Shown here piece by piece: positions 45,033-55,052 of a DNA stretch of 64,000 nt. Every line of letters begins with the position of its first letter. The stretch's first letter is position 1. The notes under the pieces are model-generated. The model had not been told where the DNA came from. It made no database searches and saw only the letters and a list, made by a program, of their open reading frames with translations. The position numbers were made by a program, and so were the translations under genes. The stretch is from Leptotrichia sp. oral taxon 847 (GTDB lineage: Bacteria > Fusobacteriota > Fusobacteriia > Fusobacteriales > Leptotrichiaceae), in NCBI RefSeq assembly GCF_001553645.1, contig NZ_CP014231.1, forward strand, positions 2,130,936 to 2,194,935. The letters run 5' to 3'.

Positions 45033-45341
45033 AGTAGTATTGTTTTATCAAAAACAGCAACAAATGGACAATCACAAATTTTTGGTAAATTAGTTGAATG
45101 GATTTCACAATCTTGGAGTGATATTCAAATTTTTGGAACTTTTGCAGGACTTATTGCAATTGGTTGGTTTGCATTTAACCAAATGGCTGACCATGAAACT
45201 TCAAGAACAATGATAAAAATAGGTTCAATTGTTTTAATAATTGTTGCAATCTGGTTTATAGAACCTACTGTAAAAGCATTAGGTGGAAGTACAATTGCAA
45301 TTGAGTATATTCAGGCAATAAATTAAAGAAAAAAATGAAAG

Positions 45342-46064
45342 ATGAGGGAAATGAACGAGAAAAAGATACGACAGAAGAAAAAATTTTTTCTGAATAAAAG
45401 TAAAAAAGAAAAAATTGAAAATTTCAATCCATTTGACAGATATATGGATTTATCTAATGAACTAACCCATGAGAGAAAAAGATTTAATTTTTCTTTTTTG
45501 GTAAATATAATTTTAATTTTTGCTTTGATTTATCTTTCTCTTAGGAGTCATTATCTGCCTTATGTAATTGAGGTGGATAATCAAACTAAAAAACTTTTAA
45601 ATTCAACGGTATTACAAAAAAATAACAATGAACTTCCTGAAGAAACAGCAAACTATTTTTTGGGAAGATTTATATTGGATACAAGAAGTATATCACTAGA
45701 CCCAAAATTATATGAAAGTAATTTAAAAGAAGCTAGTTATTTTTTAACTCCAGCGACACAACAAAAATTAAAATCAATAATTGAGGCAGAAAATAATTAT
45801 CTAAAAATACAAAATAAAACAACAGTTAATGCAACTGTAAAAACTATAAATAAAATTCCTAATCAAACAAACTCTTATCAGATTAGATGGGAAGAGAGTC
45901 AATATAGAAATAATGGAGAATTAGAATTTACAAATTATTATGTTGGTATATTTTCCATTGATAGAGTAAGCGTGAAAAATGAAGAGATGGTAAAAATTAA
46001 TCCGTTTGGAATAATAATAAAAGATTTTAATATTTCAAGAGAAGATGCACCACAAGAAAAGTAA
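45342..46064 (+). CDS. virB8: VirB8/TrbF-like T4SS inner-membrane protein
   Basis: The 240-residue protein has a cytoplasmic basic N-terminus, one membrane helix (about 50-66) and a periplasmic domain with LPYVIEVDNQTKKL, typical of VirB8/TrbF. It assembles the T4SS inner-membrane complex. It starts 15 bases after the pilin stop. A second ATG three codons in (45351), after GAGGGA, is also possible. Confidence 0.85.
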   Translation: MREMNEKKIRQKKKFFLNKSKKEKIENFNPFDRYMDLSNELTHERKRFNFSFLVNIILIFALIYLSLRSHYLPYVIEVDNQTKKLLNSTVLQKNNNELPEETANYFLGRFILDTRSISLDPKLYESNLKEASYFLTPATQQKLKSIIEAENNYLKIQNKTTVNATVKTINKIPNQTNSYQIRWEESQYRNNGELEFTNYYVGIFSIDRVSVKNEEMVKINPFGIIIKDFNISREDAPQEK

Positions 46065-46080
46065 AAGGAGAAAGTAAATA

Positions 46081-46899
46081 ATGGGAAAAAAGAGTATAAA
46101 ACCTTTAATTATGGGGTTACTGTTACTGATATTTTCATTTGGATTTACAAATGACGGAGTAACGATTACACCAGCAAATAAAAATGTAAAAATAGAATCA
46201 AAAATATTTGATGATGATAGTGATGATGGAATAATTTCTGGAAAAAAAGAAGCAATAAAGAAAACAGCCGTAACTTTTCAGTATGCAGATAATTCTGTTT
46301 ATCAAATTTATTCAAAACCTAATTATTTAACAACAATAAAATTACAACCAGGAGAAAAAATAATTTTTAAAGCAGGAGGAGATACAGAAAATTGGCAATT
46401 GGAACAAACAACAGGTGGAAAAGATAATAGAGAAATTTTGTTGTTAGTTCCAACTGATACTGATTTAAAAACAAATCTGGTAATCACAACAGATAGACAT
46501 ACTTATTTGATTAATGCAGTTTCTACTGAAGATAAATATAATCCATTAGTTGAATGGCAATATCCTCAAGAAAAAAAATTATTTTATGAGAACTACAATA
46601 ATAATACAGAAAATTTATCAGTTAGTGATGTAAAAAATCTTAACTATGGTTATACAATTACTAACAAAAATTATAATTTTTCTCCAGTTTTAGTATTTGA
46701 TGACGGGACAAAAACTTATATTTTAATGAAAAATAATTTGCAAGAAATGCCAAGTTTTTATGTAAAAGGAACTGATAATCAATTAACATTAGTTACAAGC
46801 AGAGTGGAAGGAAGATATGTAGTTTTGGATTATGTAACAAAAGAAATTTTCGTTATAAATGGTAAAAAAACTGTAAAAGTTAGAAATAATAAGAAATAA
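46081..46899 (+). CDS. virB9: VirB9/TrbG-like T4SS protein
   Basis: The 272-residue protein has a signal peptide and the VirB9 pattern. LTTIKLQPGEKII and ENWQLEQTTGG lie in the N-terminal domain, and a C-terminal beta domain has SPVLVFDDGTKTYILM, PSFYV and YVVLDYVTKEIFVINGKK. It forms the outer core of the channel with VirB10. It lies between virB8 and virB10 in the usual order. Confidence 0.9.
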   Translation: MGKKSIKPLIMGLLLLIFSFGFTNDGVTITPANKNVKIESKIFDDDSDDGIISGKKEAIKKTAVTFQYADNSVYQIYSKPNYLTTIKLQPGEKIIFKAGGDTENWQLEQTTGGKDNREILLLVPTDTDLKTNLVITTDRHTYLINAVSTEDKYNPLVEWQYPQEKKLFYENYNNNTENLSVSDVKNLNYGYTITNKNYNFSPVLVFDDGTKTYILMKNNLQEMPSFYVKGTDNQLTLVTSRVEGRYVVLDYVTKEIFVINGKKTVKVRNNKK

Positions 46900-46919
46900 A
46901 ATATGGGAGGTGTTAAAAA

Positions 46920-48479
46920 GTGGCAGAAGAAAATGATGTTGAATTTGATGAAAGTAATAGCACTGACAATTTTGTAAATAACAATAAAAAACCTGAATCA
47001 GAAAATACTTTTTATAACGAAGAAAAAGAAAGAGAAGGAGATTCAGAAAATATAAATACAGATGAAATCAATAGTACTCAAGAAGAGGAAAAAGGAATTA
47101 TTAGAAGATTTATACCTGATACAGGGATGTTTAATGAAAAGAATCTTAAAATTATGGGGTTTGTACTAGTCGCAATGATAATTTCATTTGGTGTATTACC
47201 CAAATTTATTTCTGATAAAAAGAAAAAGGATAAAAAGGCTGATGAAATTGCCGTTGCTAATCCTGAAGCAATGAAAGTAGATGATATAAATGGAGAAACT
47301 GCTGATCCAAATGCAATGGCAGAAGTGAATACTCCAGTTGACCCTAATGCTCCTGTTAATCCAAATGCAGTAACAGATGATCAATTACCTAGTTATTACA
47401 GTACTAATAATGGAAGCGGAGGAAGTAGCGGAATTTCAAATGATGATTTACCATTAGATAATATTGATATGAATGATATAAGGAAAAATACTAAACAAGC
47501 ATATGATTTAAGTGAAGTAAGAGGGATAAATACAAATACAGGAAGTAATTATGGCGACATTAGTAATAGTAGTGGGATTATGGATGAAATAAATGCTAGT
47601 TCAACAAATAACAATAGCGGTAATGTTGGTAAAGGTACGGGAAGAAATACAGAAAATAAAAAAAGAGGAATAGAATTCGTAAGTAATAAAAATAACGTTG
47701 AAAATCCAGTTGGACAACTTGCACAAAATCCTGCCAGTTACTCAGCGCAGCAACCACAATTACAACAGACGCTAACACAAAAATCACAAGATTATGACCA
47801 AAATAGGCAAGTTTCAAAACAAAATTTTTTAAATACTCAATCTGGAAGTTTTGTATCAACAAAAATGTTGAATAGAAATTATAGTAGATTTGAATTAAAA
47901 ACTGGACATATAATACATGGAATAATGATTACAGGAGTAAATTCAGATTTACCTGGACAGGTTTTAGCACAAGTATCACGAAATGTTTATGACAGTGTTA
48001 CTGGAAAACACCTATTGATACCGATGGGAACAAAAATATATGGAGTATATGACAGTAACGTAACTTATGGACAAAATAGACTTTTACTTGTTTGGCAAAG
48101 ATTGGTGTTTCCAAATGGATTTAGTTTGGAACTTGAAAATATGCAAGGTGTAGATTTGATGGGAAATTCGGGATTTAAAGGAAGAGTAAATAATCATTTT
48201 TTAAAATTATTGAGAAGTGTACTTTTATCATCAGCAATTGCAACAGCTTCAGGAAGATTGGATAGCATTAATGTAGACGTTAATACTGGAAATCGTTCAA
48301 GAGTAAGTATAGGGACAGGGGCTTCTAATGCTTCTGAAAAAATACAGAGCATTGGAGAAAGACTTGTTGAAAAAGATTTAAATAGGCAGCCTACAATATA
48401 TGTAAAAAAAGGTTATAAATTCAATATTATTGTTAACAAAGATTTAATTTTAGTTCCATACAATCAATTGAGACGGTAG
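46920..48479 (+). CDS. virB10: VirB10/TrbI-like T4SS protein
   Basis: The 519-residue protein has an acidic cytoplasmic N-terminus, one membrane helix (about residues 79-97), a long Asn/Ser/Gln-rich periplasmic linker and a TrbI beta-barrel domain. The barrel begins at FELKTGHIIHGIMITGVNSDLPGQ, with LIPMGTKIYGVYDS and WQRLVFPNG. It spans the envelope and opens the channel. It starts with GTG after GGGAGG. Confidence 0.92.
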   Translation: MAEENDVEFDESNSTDNFVNNNKKPESENTFYNEEKEREGDSENINTDEINSTQEEEKGIIRRFIPDTGMFNEKNLKIMGFVLVAMIISFGVLPKFISDKKKKDKKADEIAVANPEAMKVDDINGETADPNAMAEVNTPVDPNAPVNPNAVTDDQLPSYYSTNNGSGGSSGISNDDLPLDNIDMNDIRKNTKQAYDLSEVRGINTNTGSNYGDISNSSGIMDEINASSTNNNSGNVGKGTGRNTENKKRGIEFVSNKNNVENPVGQLAQNPASYSAQQPQLQQTLTQKSQDYDQNRQVSKQNFLNTQSGSFVSTKMLNRNYSRFELKTGHIIHGIMITGVNSDLPGQVLAQVSRNVYDSVTGKHLLIPMGTKIYGVYDSNVTYGQNRLLLVWQRLVFPNGFSLELENMQGVDLMGNSGFKGRVNNHFLKLLRSVLLSSAIATASGRLDSINVDVNTGNRSRVSIGTGASNASEKIQSIGERLVEKDLNRQPTIYVKKGYKFNIIVNKDLILVPYNQLRR

Positions 48480-48493
48480 AAAGAAGGTAATTT

Positions 48494-50755
48494 ATGCAAA
48501 CAGGAAAAATACCTAATTTAAAAATAACAAGTCTTAAACAAAAATTAATAAAAGCTTCAATAATGTCAGCTATATTACTTATTGCAACTTTTATTATATC
48601 ATCGACTTATTATGTTGCAATATTGCAGTATCCTGATTTTTTTGGAGAAGGACTATTTACAATATTTAATCAAAAAATATATTTATTAAATTTATTTGAT
48701 AATGATATGAAGGTAGTTTTTGAAAGAACGCCACTTGCAACACAAAAATTAAAAATAGTATTTTTCGTACTTTTTTTATCTGTTCCTGTTCCTTTTCTAT
48801 TTTTAAGAAAAAAAAAGTGGAAAGATGAATTTGGTTCGGCAAGATGGGGTAATTATGACGATCTAAGACCAAATAAAAAAGGAAAAAATAAAATTGCAAC
48901 ACTTGATTTTTTAGCAGATGAAGGAGTAGTAATCGGAGAAGTTAAAGAAAAAGTATTGCATGATAATGAAAATACACATATGTCTTTAATTGCACCAACT
49001 AGAGGGGGAAAAGGAGTTGGGTTTGTAATTCCTACGCTTGTAGAAGGCTGGAAGCAATCAGTAGTTGTATTGGATATAAAGAAAGAAAATTTTAATATGA
49101 GTTCAGGGCATAGAGCACAAGCTTTTGATAATAATATTATAAAATTTGAAGCACTTGCTGACACCAGCTCCAAATATAATCCGCTTGATGAACTGGGATT
49201 TATGACTTCAAGAGAAATAGAAAAAGTTAGAAGTATTGCTCTTAATATTGTCGGAGAAGAAAAAACAAATGATCCATTTTGGAATTTATCGGCAGTAGAT
49301 ATTATGTCTTCAGTATTACTTTATGCTTTTTATTCTAAAAGAAGAATAGGGGATAAGCCTACAAAAGTTAGAGCAACAATAACAGACGCTGTAAAATTTA
49401 TAACTGACCCAAATGTTAATTTGTTAGATAAATTGAAAAAATATAAAAATGGTCAGGATTTTTTACTTTTTGATGATGATAAAGAAATACTTAAAAAGAT
49501 TTACTATAATGAAAGTGATAAAGTGCTCATCGAAAAAGGATTACATCCCTTTGTAGCAAATCAGTTTTCATATTTAGCGCAAATGCCTGATAGAACACTG
49601 CAAAGTGTTGTTGCAATAGCAAAGGCAAAATTAGCAGTATTTGAGTTGCCTACTGTAACGAAAAATACATCAAGAAGTGATTTTAAAATAATGGATATTG
49701 TTGATGGAGAAAAACCAGTAAGTTTGTATATAGTAGTTTCTCCGGGAGATATTGAGCTTTTATCACCTTTAATAAGAGTAATGATAGTACAAATGGTAGA
49801 TAAATTATCATCAGACATTAGAAAGAAAAAAAACAGAGTTTTATTTTTGTTGGATGAATTTACAAGTATTGGTAAAATGACAAAAATAGAAAAAGGATTA
49901 GCATATGTTGCTGGATTTGGAATAAAAATTGTAATTGTTTTGCAAGGGATAGACCAATTAATAGCAACTTACGGTAAAGAAAATGGAATTTTATCAAATT
50001 GTCAAACAAGGATATTTTTTAGACCCAACGATAATGAAACGGCAGAGTATCTTCATAAACAGTTAGGAGTAAAAACAATAAGAACAAGATCTTATTCGTA
50101 TTCTAAAAGTGGAAGAAGCAAAAATACAAACTGGACACACAGAGATTTACTTACATTATCAGAAATAGCACAATTTCCAAGTGGAAAGTCAATAATTTTA
50201 ACTGGAATAAAACCACCACTTGCACCAGATAAAGTTTTATTTTTTGAAAGAGATGATATGTTAAAAGCAACTAAGGAACAACCACGATTTTATTCTGAAG
50301 GTCAGTTATTTTTTGAAAAAAAAGATAATATGGGAAGATTTGAAGTCGATAGATTGAAAACAAAAATAGTAAATAAAAGATTATATCATCAAATTCTTGA
50401 AGAAAAAGAACAAGAAAAGAAGTATGAAATTGAGCAGATAGAAAAGATGAAAAGAATTGAGATAAATAAAATATTAAAAGAAATATCGGATACAGACCAG
50501 GATACAACAGAATATAAGAAAAAACTATTAGAAATTGTACAGTCATTTAGAGATAATGAATTAATAAAAAATATAGGTTTAATAGTAATTGCAGAATTGA
50601 GAAAACTAGATAAAATTGATTTCGAAAAGGATAAAGATTTGATAGAACAATTTAGAAATGTTGTAAAAAAAGCTAATAGTTTTCCAAAAAATGAAAAACT
50701 AGATGAAATAGATTCTAATAAAATTATTATGATGGCAAAAAGACAATTTAATTAA
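48494..50755 (+). CDS. virD4: VirD4/TraG type IV coupling protein
   Basis: The 753-residue protein has two N-terminal membrane helices (about 22-42 and 88-104), Walker A APTRGGKGVG (168-177) and Walker B VLFLLDEFTSIGKM (about 449-462). It delivers the relaxase-DNA complex to the channel. The C-terminal 140 residues are a charged helical extension beyond the usual TraG end. Its place is between virB10 and virB11. Confidence 0.93.
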   Translation: MQTGKIPNLKITSLKQKLIKASIMSAILLIATFIISSTYYVAILQYPDFFGEGLFTIFNQKIYLLNLFDNDMKVVFERTPLATQKLKIVFFVLFLSVPVPFLFLRKKKWKDEFGSARWGNYDDLRPNKKGKNKIATLDFLADEGVVIGEVKEKVLHDNENTHMSLIAPTRGGKGVGFVIPTLVEGWKQSVVVLDIKKENFNMSSGHRAQAFDNNIIKFEALADTSSKYNPLDELGFMTSREIEKVRSIALNIVGEEKTNDPFWNLSAVDIMSSVLLYAFYSKRRIGDKPTKVRATITDAVKFITDPNVNLLDKLKKYKNGQDFLLFDDDKEILKKIYYNESDKVLIEKGLHPFVANQFSYLAQMPDRTLQSVVAIAKAKLAVFELPTVTKNTSRSDFKIMDIVDGEKPVSLYIVVSPGDIELLSPLIRVMIVQMVDKLSSDIRKKKNRVLFLLDEFTSIGKMTKIEKGLAYVAGFGIKIVIVLQGIDQLIATYGKENGILSNCQTRIFFRPNDNETAEYLHKQLGVKTIRTRSYSYSKSGRSKNTNWTHRDLLTLSEIAQFPSGKSIILTGIKPPLAPDKVLFFERDDMLKATKEQPRFYSEGQLFFEKKDNMGRFEVDRLKTKIVNKRLYHQILEEKEQEKKYEIEQIEKMKRIEINKILKEISDTDQDTTEYKKKLLEIVQSFRDNELIKNIGLIVIAELRKLDKIDFEKDKDLIEQFRNVVKKANSFPKNEKLDEIDSNKIIMMAKRQFN

Positions 50756-50773
50756 CTAAAAGGAGAAATGACG

Positions 50774-51088
50774 ATGTTAAGTGAGGAAGAGAAACAAAAA
50801 AGATTAGAAAATTATAGGAAAAAGAAAGAAAAATTATTGGTAGAAGAAACTAAGACAAAAGAGAAAAAAGAAAGCTTACTCGCTAAAATAAAAACACAAC
50901 GTGAAAACATAAAAAAAAGCGAAGAAAAGCAAAAAAGAATTAGAACTCAAAAAGACTTGGAGCTCATAAAAATGCTTAGAGATATGTACGATGATGAAGA
51001 AATAGATGATTTACTTTTAGAAACACTGGGTGTTTCAGAAAATATTATAAAAAAGGTACAAGATCAGGAAGAAGATTATGAACGATAA
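50774..51088 (+). CDS. Small coiled-coil protein in the T4SS operon
   Basis: The product has about 104 residues, nearly all Lys/Glu-rich helix ending in an acidic stretch. It overlaps virB11 by 11 bases. ATG at 50774 gives good spacing from AAGGAG; ATG at 50768 is too close. It may be a T4SS accessory; no family recognised. Confidence 0.55.
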   Translation: MLSEEEKQKRLENYRKKKEKLLVEETKTKEKKESLLAKIKTQRENIKKSEEKQKRIRTQKDLELIKMLRDMYDDEEIDDLLLETLGVSENIIKKVQDQEEDYER

Positions 51089-52076
51089 TTTTTATCAAAT
51101 GAATGAAATTGAGAAGCAAAAATATAAAAAAGAGCAAGATCGGTTATATTTTGAAAGACTTTTGGGAGAAGATTTTTTAAAATTACTTAAAGATGATTTT
51201 GTAACTGAAATTATGCTGAATAATGATGAAGAAAAACATTTGTGGGTGGATAAATTTGGCGAAGGAATGGTTGAAACAAATATTATAGTTAACAATGTTG
51301 AAGCATTAAAAATTATTGAAAATGTAGCAAATTTAAATAAAAAGGTTGTAAATGATGATAATCCAATTTTAAGTGGTTCTCTTCCAAATGGAGAAAGATT
51401 TGAAGCTATAATTGGAGAATGTGTAAATTTTAGTCCGATTATGGCAATAAGAAAGCCACCTGCAAAGATTTTTACTTTAGATGAATATGTAGAAAAAAAA
51501 GTTATAACTGAAAAACAAAAGGATTTTATAGTTCAAAAATTTGTAAGTGAAAGAAAAAATATATTAATTGTTGGAGGAACAAGTAGCGGTAAAACAACTT
51601 TTGCTAATGCTTGTTTGGAGAAATTAACGAATACAAAAGATAGGATAATCATTATTGAAGATACACAGGAATTAAAATGTAAGTCAAAAAATATTGTGAG
51701 GCTTAAATCAACTTATAAAATAGTAACTTCATTACTATTAAAGTCAACGATGAGATTTAATCCTACTAGAGTAATGATTGGAGAAGCAAGAGATGGGCAA
51801 ACGTGTTTAGATTTTCTTATGGCACTAAATTCAGGACATCCAGGTGGACTTGTAACAGTGCATGCTGATTCTGCTGAACTTGGATTAAAAAAAGTAGAAC
51901 AATACATAAATATGGTTAGTCAGAAGCCACAGGAAGAAATGATAGCCAGTGCATTTGATATTATTGTATTTATTGAAAGAGATGAAAATCAGAACAGAAA
52001 AATAAAAGAAGTTTTATATTTGGAAGGTTGGGATGAAGTTAGTAAAAAATACATCTTAACCCCTGTAGTAAGTTAA
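51078..52076 (+). CDS. virB11: VirB11/TrbB secretion ATPase
   Basis: The 332-residue hexameric ATPase has Walker A GGTSSGKTT (166-174), the Asp box IIIIEDTQEL, Walker B RVMIGEARDG and the His box GHPGGLVTVHA. It powers pilus assembly and transport at the inner membrane. Confidence 0.95.
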   Translation: MNDNFYQMNEIEKQKYKKEQDRLYFERLLGEDFLKLLKDDFVTEIMLNNDEEKHLWVDKFGEGMVETNIIVNNVEALKIIENVANLNKKVVNDDNPILSGSLPNGERFEAIIGECVNFSPIMAIRKPPAKIFTLDEYVEKKVITEKQKDFIVQKFVSERKNILIVGGTSSGKTTFANACLEKLTNTKDRIIIIEDTQELKCKSKNIVRLKSTYKIVTSLLLKSTMRFNPTRVMIGEARDGQTCLDFLMALNSGHPGGLVTVHADSAELGLKKVEQYINMVSQKPQEEMIASAFDIIVFIERDENQNRKIKEVLYLEGWDEVSKKYILTPVVS

Positions 52077-52180
52077 ATTAGTTATTTAAAGTATTTATAT
52101 TATTCAATATAAATAGTTATAAATAAGAAACATAGGACAATGGCAACTGAATAAAAAATCTAGTCTAAAAATAAAAAAAT

Positions 52181-52220
52181 TTAATGCTTTAATTATTTAT
52201 ATTAAATAATTGGAGCATTA
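52181..52220. terminator. Hairpin in the virB11-virB3 gap
   Basis: TTAATGCT (52181-52188) with AATTATTT pairs with AAATAATT and AGCATTAA (to 52221), with A runs on both sides. A T run follows only in the leftward direction, so it is a weak terminator for virB11 or a processing site. The remaining 200-bp gap shows no gene. Confidence 0.45.
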
Positions 52221-52276
52221 AAAAAAAATATGAAAACTAACAGAGATATAGAATTATAATGAAAGGATGAACATAT

Positions 52277-52513
52277 ATGAAAATACCAGTATATAAATCA
52301 TTATTAGAAATAAAAACTTTTTTTGGAGTTCCACAACCTGTATTCATTGGATTAGTAATGTTTAGTGTAGTTTTATTTGTTTTCATAAAATTTTGGGCAA
52401 TGTTTCCATTTACGATACTTCTTATGCTATTGAAAGCAGTATCAAAAGATGATCCATTATTTTTAATAATTTTTTTGGGTTCGTTTAAAAATAAAAATTA
52501 TTATAATCCTTAA
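52277..52513 (+). CDS. virB3: VirB3/TrbD-like T4SS protein
   Basis: The 78-residue product has VYKSLLEIKTFFGVPQPVF and two adjacent membrane helices, the VirB3/TrbD layout. It lies directly before virB4, its functional partner. GAAAGGATG precedes the ATG. Confidence 0.8.
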   Translation: MKIPVYKSLLEIKTFFGVPQPVFIGLVMFSVVLFVFIKFWAMFPFTILLMLLKAVSKDDPLFLIIFLGSFKNKNYYNP

Positions 52514-52538
52514 TTTTTAGAAAGGAGTAGTGTATTTT

Positions 52539-55004
52539 ATGTATAAAAATAAATTATTACAGGATTATGAACAAAGTATGCAGTTTTTTATTCCAGCTGC
52601 TGCAATGGTCGATGAAGATGGAAATTCAGAAAATCAAAATCCAAAATTTATTGTAGTGAATAAAAATTTCAGTTATTCAATGTGTCTAAAAATAAGATTT
52701 CTTGACTTAGATTATTTTACTGAAGAAGAAAAAGAATCAAAATTAAAGATACTCAATAATTTAATAAAAAGATTACCTGAAGGATTTGTTATTCATTCAG
52801 AATTTCAAAGGGAAAAAATAAATGATACTAGAATAAAAAGAAATTATGAAAAAATTCCAACTTTTCTTATAGAGAATAGAAGAAAAGAGATATTTTCATC
52901 AGATAATTTTTATAAAACTGAATATTATATAACTTTATCTTATTTCATACAAAATGATTTGAGTAGAAATATTTTTGAAACAGTAATTGAAAAAAAAGAT
53001 GAGGAAGAAACAGCAGAAAGCTTTTTATATATGAAAAGATTGCAAGAATTTAAGGAAGGAGTTGCTGATTTTATTGAGCAATTGAGATCAGTTTCATTAG
53101 AAATTGAAATATTAAGTGATGATAAACTTATGGGTTATCTATATTCAACGGTAAATCAGAAATTTATTGAAAAACTTAAATTATCTAATTCAATTTTACT
53201 TGATTCACAACTTTCTAAAAGCTCTTATACATTTGGAAAACATCCACAAGTAGGAGATAAGTATTTAGCTACTTTAACACTTACAGCATTTCCTGAAGAA
53301 ATAAAAGATAGAATATTTCAGGATTTAGAAAAATTAAATTTTGAATATAGGTTTTGCAGTAGATATATAGTTTTAGATAGAGAAGAATCGAAAAAATTAA
53401 TTGAAAAATTTAGAGATTTTCATCGAGGGAAAAAATATAGTTTTTTACAATATTTTACTTCAGCCATAAACAAAAAAGAATCAAGTAATCCTGATGAGTA
53501 TGCAATAATTAAAGCAAATGAAGCAGGTAATGCTTTAACAGAATTAAAAACAGGATTTTTAGAATATGGAATTTATACAATTGCGATAATTGTAACTGCT
53601 TACACAAAAAATGAATTGGAAGAGTACATTAAAGATATAAATAAAATTTTAACGGCTCTTGATTTTACAGTTTCTGTCGACAAATATAATACTCTTGATA
53701 CAGTAATTGGAGCAATACCAGGGCAAGTATCGAGTAATATACGTAGGATGCCTATAAATAGTATGTTATTTACGGGATTATCTCCTGTTTCTTCAATATT
53801 TCAAGGTTTTGAAAATAATGATTATTTAAGAGATGAAGCTTTAATGATAACAAGAACTAGCAGTAGAGATATATTTTATCTCAATTTACATATAGGGGAT
53901 GTAGGTCATAGCTTTATAATTGGACCAACTGGGGCAGGAAAATCAGTATTGATTGGTATGATTGCAGCTGAATTTGCTAAATACGATAATTCTCAAATTT
54001 TTATTTTTGATAAGGGTCGTTCAAGTAAAATACTCACTACATTATGTGGTGGAGATTTTTTTGACTTGGGAAATTATGAGTTATCATTTCAACCACTTGC
54101 TGATATTGATATAAGCAGTGAAAAAGAATTTGCGAGAGATTGGCTTATTAATATTTTTGAAGCTGAAAATATTGTGGTAACTCCTGCATTGAAGGAGAAG
54201 ATTTGGGTAGCGCTTACAAATTTATCGACAAATGATAAAAGAGACAGAACAATAGAAAGATTACATTCGCATTTACAAGATGATGAATTAAAACAAGCAA
54301 TATATCAGTATACTAAATATGGAGCATATGGACAATTTTTTGACAATAATACTGATAATTTTTCTAATAACTCTTTCATTTCCTTTGAAATGGGAGATGT
54401 AATGGAACAACCAAAAGTAGCACCTCATATTTTAAATTACATGTTTCACAGGCTTGAAAGAGATAAATTTAAAAAAGGGAAAAGAACATTACTCGTTTTA
54501 GACGAAGCATGGGTGTTCATAGATAATGCACAAATGCGAAATAAAATTAGAGATTGGCTTAAGACATTAAGAAAATTAGGGGTAGCAGTATTATTTGCAA
54601 CACAATCATTAGATGATATTATAAATTCTAATATTGCTTCGGCAATAATAGATGCTTGTAAAACAAAAATTTTATTGCCAAATGAATACGCAAAAACAAG
54701 TTGGTCAGATCTTTATAGGAAATTAGGATTAAATGATAAAGAAATACAAGATATAAATGACGCACAACAAAAACAAGATTATTTTTACAAATCAACTAAA
54801 GGTGCTAGAATGTTCCAGCTGGAATTATCTCAATTGGAATTGGCATTAGTTGGATCAACAGATAAAGTTGATTTTGATAAAATTGATGAATTAAAACAAA
54901 AATATAAAAATGACTTAAAAATGCTTAATTTATCATGGTTAGATTGGAAATTAAGTCATTTAAACATAGAAACTGAAAAAAGATTAATACGTGAAAATTA
55001 TTAA
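52539..55004 (+). CDS. virB4: VirB4/TrbE secretion ATPase
   Basis: The 821-residue protein has Walker A GPTGAGKSVL (about 461-470) and Walker B TLLVLDEAWVFI, plus the FATQSLDDIINS block typical of VirB4. It energises pilus biogenesis and substrate transfer. I prefer the ATG at 52539 because AAAGGAG is at normal distance; a GTG three codons earlier is only two bases from it. Confidence 0.95.
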   Translation: MYKNKLLQDYEQSMQFFIPAAAMVDEDGNSENQNPKFIVVNKNFSYSMCLKIRFLDLDYFTEEEKESKLKILNNLIKRLPEGFVIHSEFQREKINDTRIKRNYEKIPTFLIENRRKEIFSSDNFYKTEYYITLSYFIQNDLSRNIFETVIEKKDEEETAESFLYMKRLQEFKEGVADFIEQLRSVSLEIEILSDDKLMGYLYSTVNQKFIEKLKLSNSILLDSQLSKSSYTFGKHPQVGDKYLATLTLTAFPEEIKDRIFQDLEKLNFEYRFCSRYIVLDREESKKLIEKFRDFHRGKKYSFLQYFTSAINKKESSNPDEYAIIKANEAGNALTELKTGFLEYGIYTIAIIVTAYTKNELEEYIKDINKILTALDFTVSVDKYNTLDTVIGAIPGQVSSNIRRMPINSMLFTGLSPVSSIFQGFENNDYLRDEALMITRTSSRDIFYLNLHIGDVGHSFIIGPTGAGKSVLIGMIAAEFAKYDNSQIFIFDKGRSSKILTTLCGGDFFDLGNYELSFQPLADIDISSEKEFARDWLINIFEAENIVVTPALKEKIWVALTNLSTNDKRDRTIERLHSHLQDDELKQAIYQYTKYGAYGQFFDNNTDNFSNNSFISFEMGDVMEQPKVAPHILNYMFHRLERDKFKKGKRTLLVLDEAWVFIDNAQMRNKIRDWLKTLRKLGVAVLFATQSLDDIINSNIASAIIDACKTKILLPNEYAKTSWSDLYRKLGLNDKEIQDINDAQQKQDYFYKSTKGARMFQLELSQLELALVGSTDKVDFDKIDELKQKYKNDLKMLNLSWLDWKLSHLNIETEKRLIRENY

Positions 55005-55006
55005 TA

Positions 55007-55030
55007 TACTTTCTCACGCGTGGGAAAGTA
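55007..55030. promoter_or_regulatory. Palindromic site 5 (before virB5)
   Basis: TACTTTCTCACG and CGTGGGAAAGTA match the consensus with one mismatch. It begins three bases after the virB4 stop and 46 bases before the virB5 start, inside the transfer operon. Confidence 0.8.
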
Positions 55031-55052
55031 TAATTTTAAGGAGAGATTTATT

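Larger units (their letters stand above)
43609..45326 (+). pseudogene. virB2: VirB2/TrbC-type pilin gene interrupted by an IS256 element
   Basis: The first 62 bases (43609-43670, after AAAGGAGA) encode a basic start and signal-like helix. The rest resumes at 45041 and ends at 45326. Removing the IS and one copy of the 8-bp duplication gives an uninterrupted 115-residue frame. It has a signal peptide, a short middle and two membrane helices (TFAGLIAIGWFAF and GSIVLIIVAIWFI), the standard VirB2/TrbC pilin layout. It is the first T4SS gene, followed by virB8. As it stands no pilin can be made. Confidence 0.85.
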
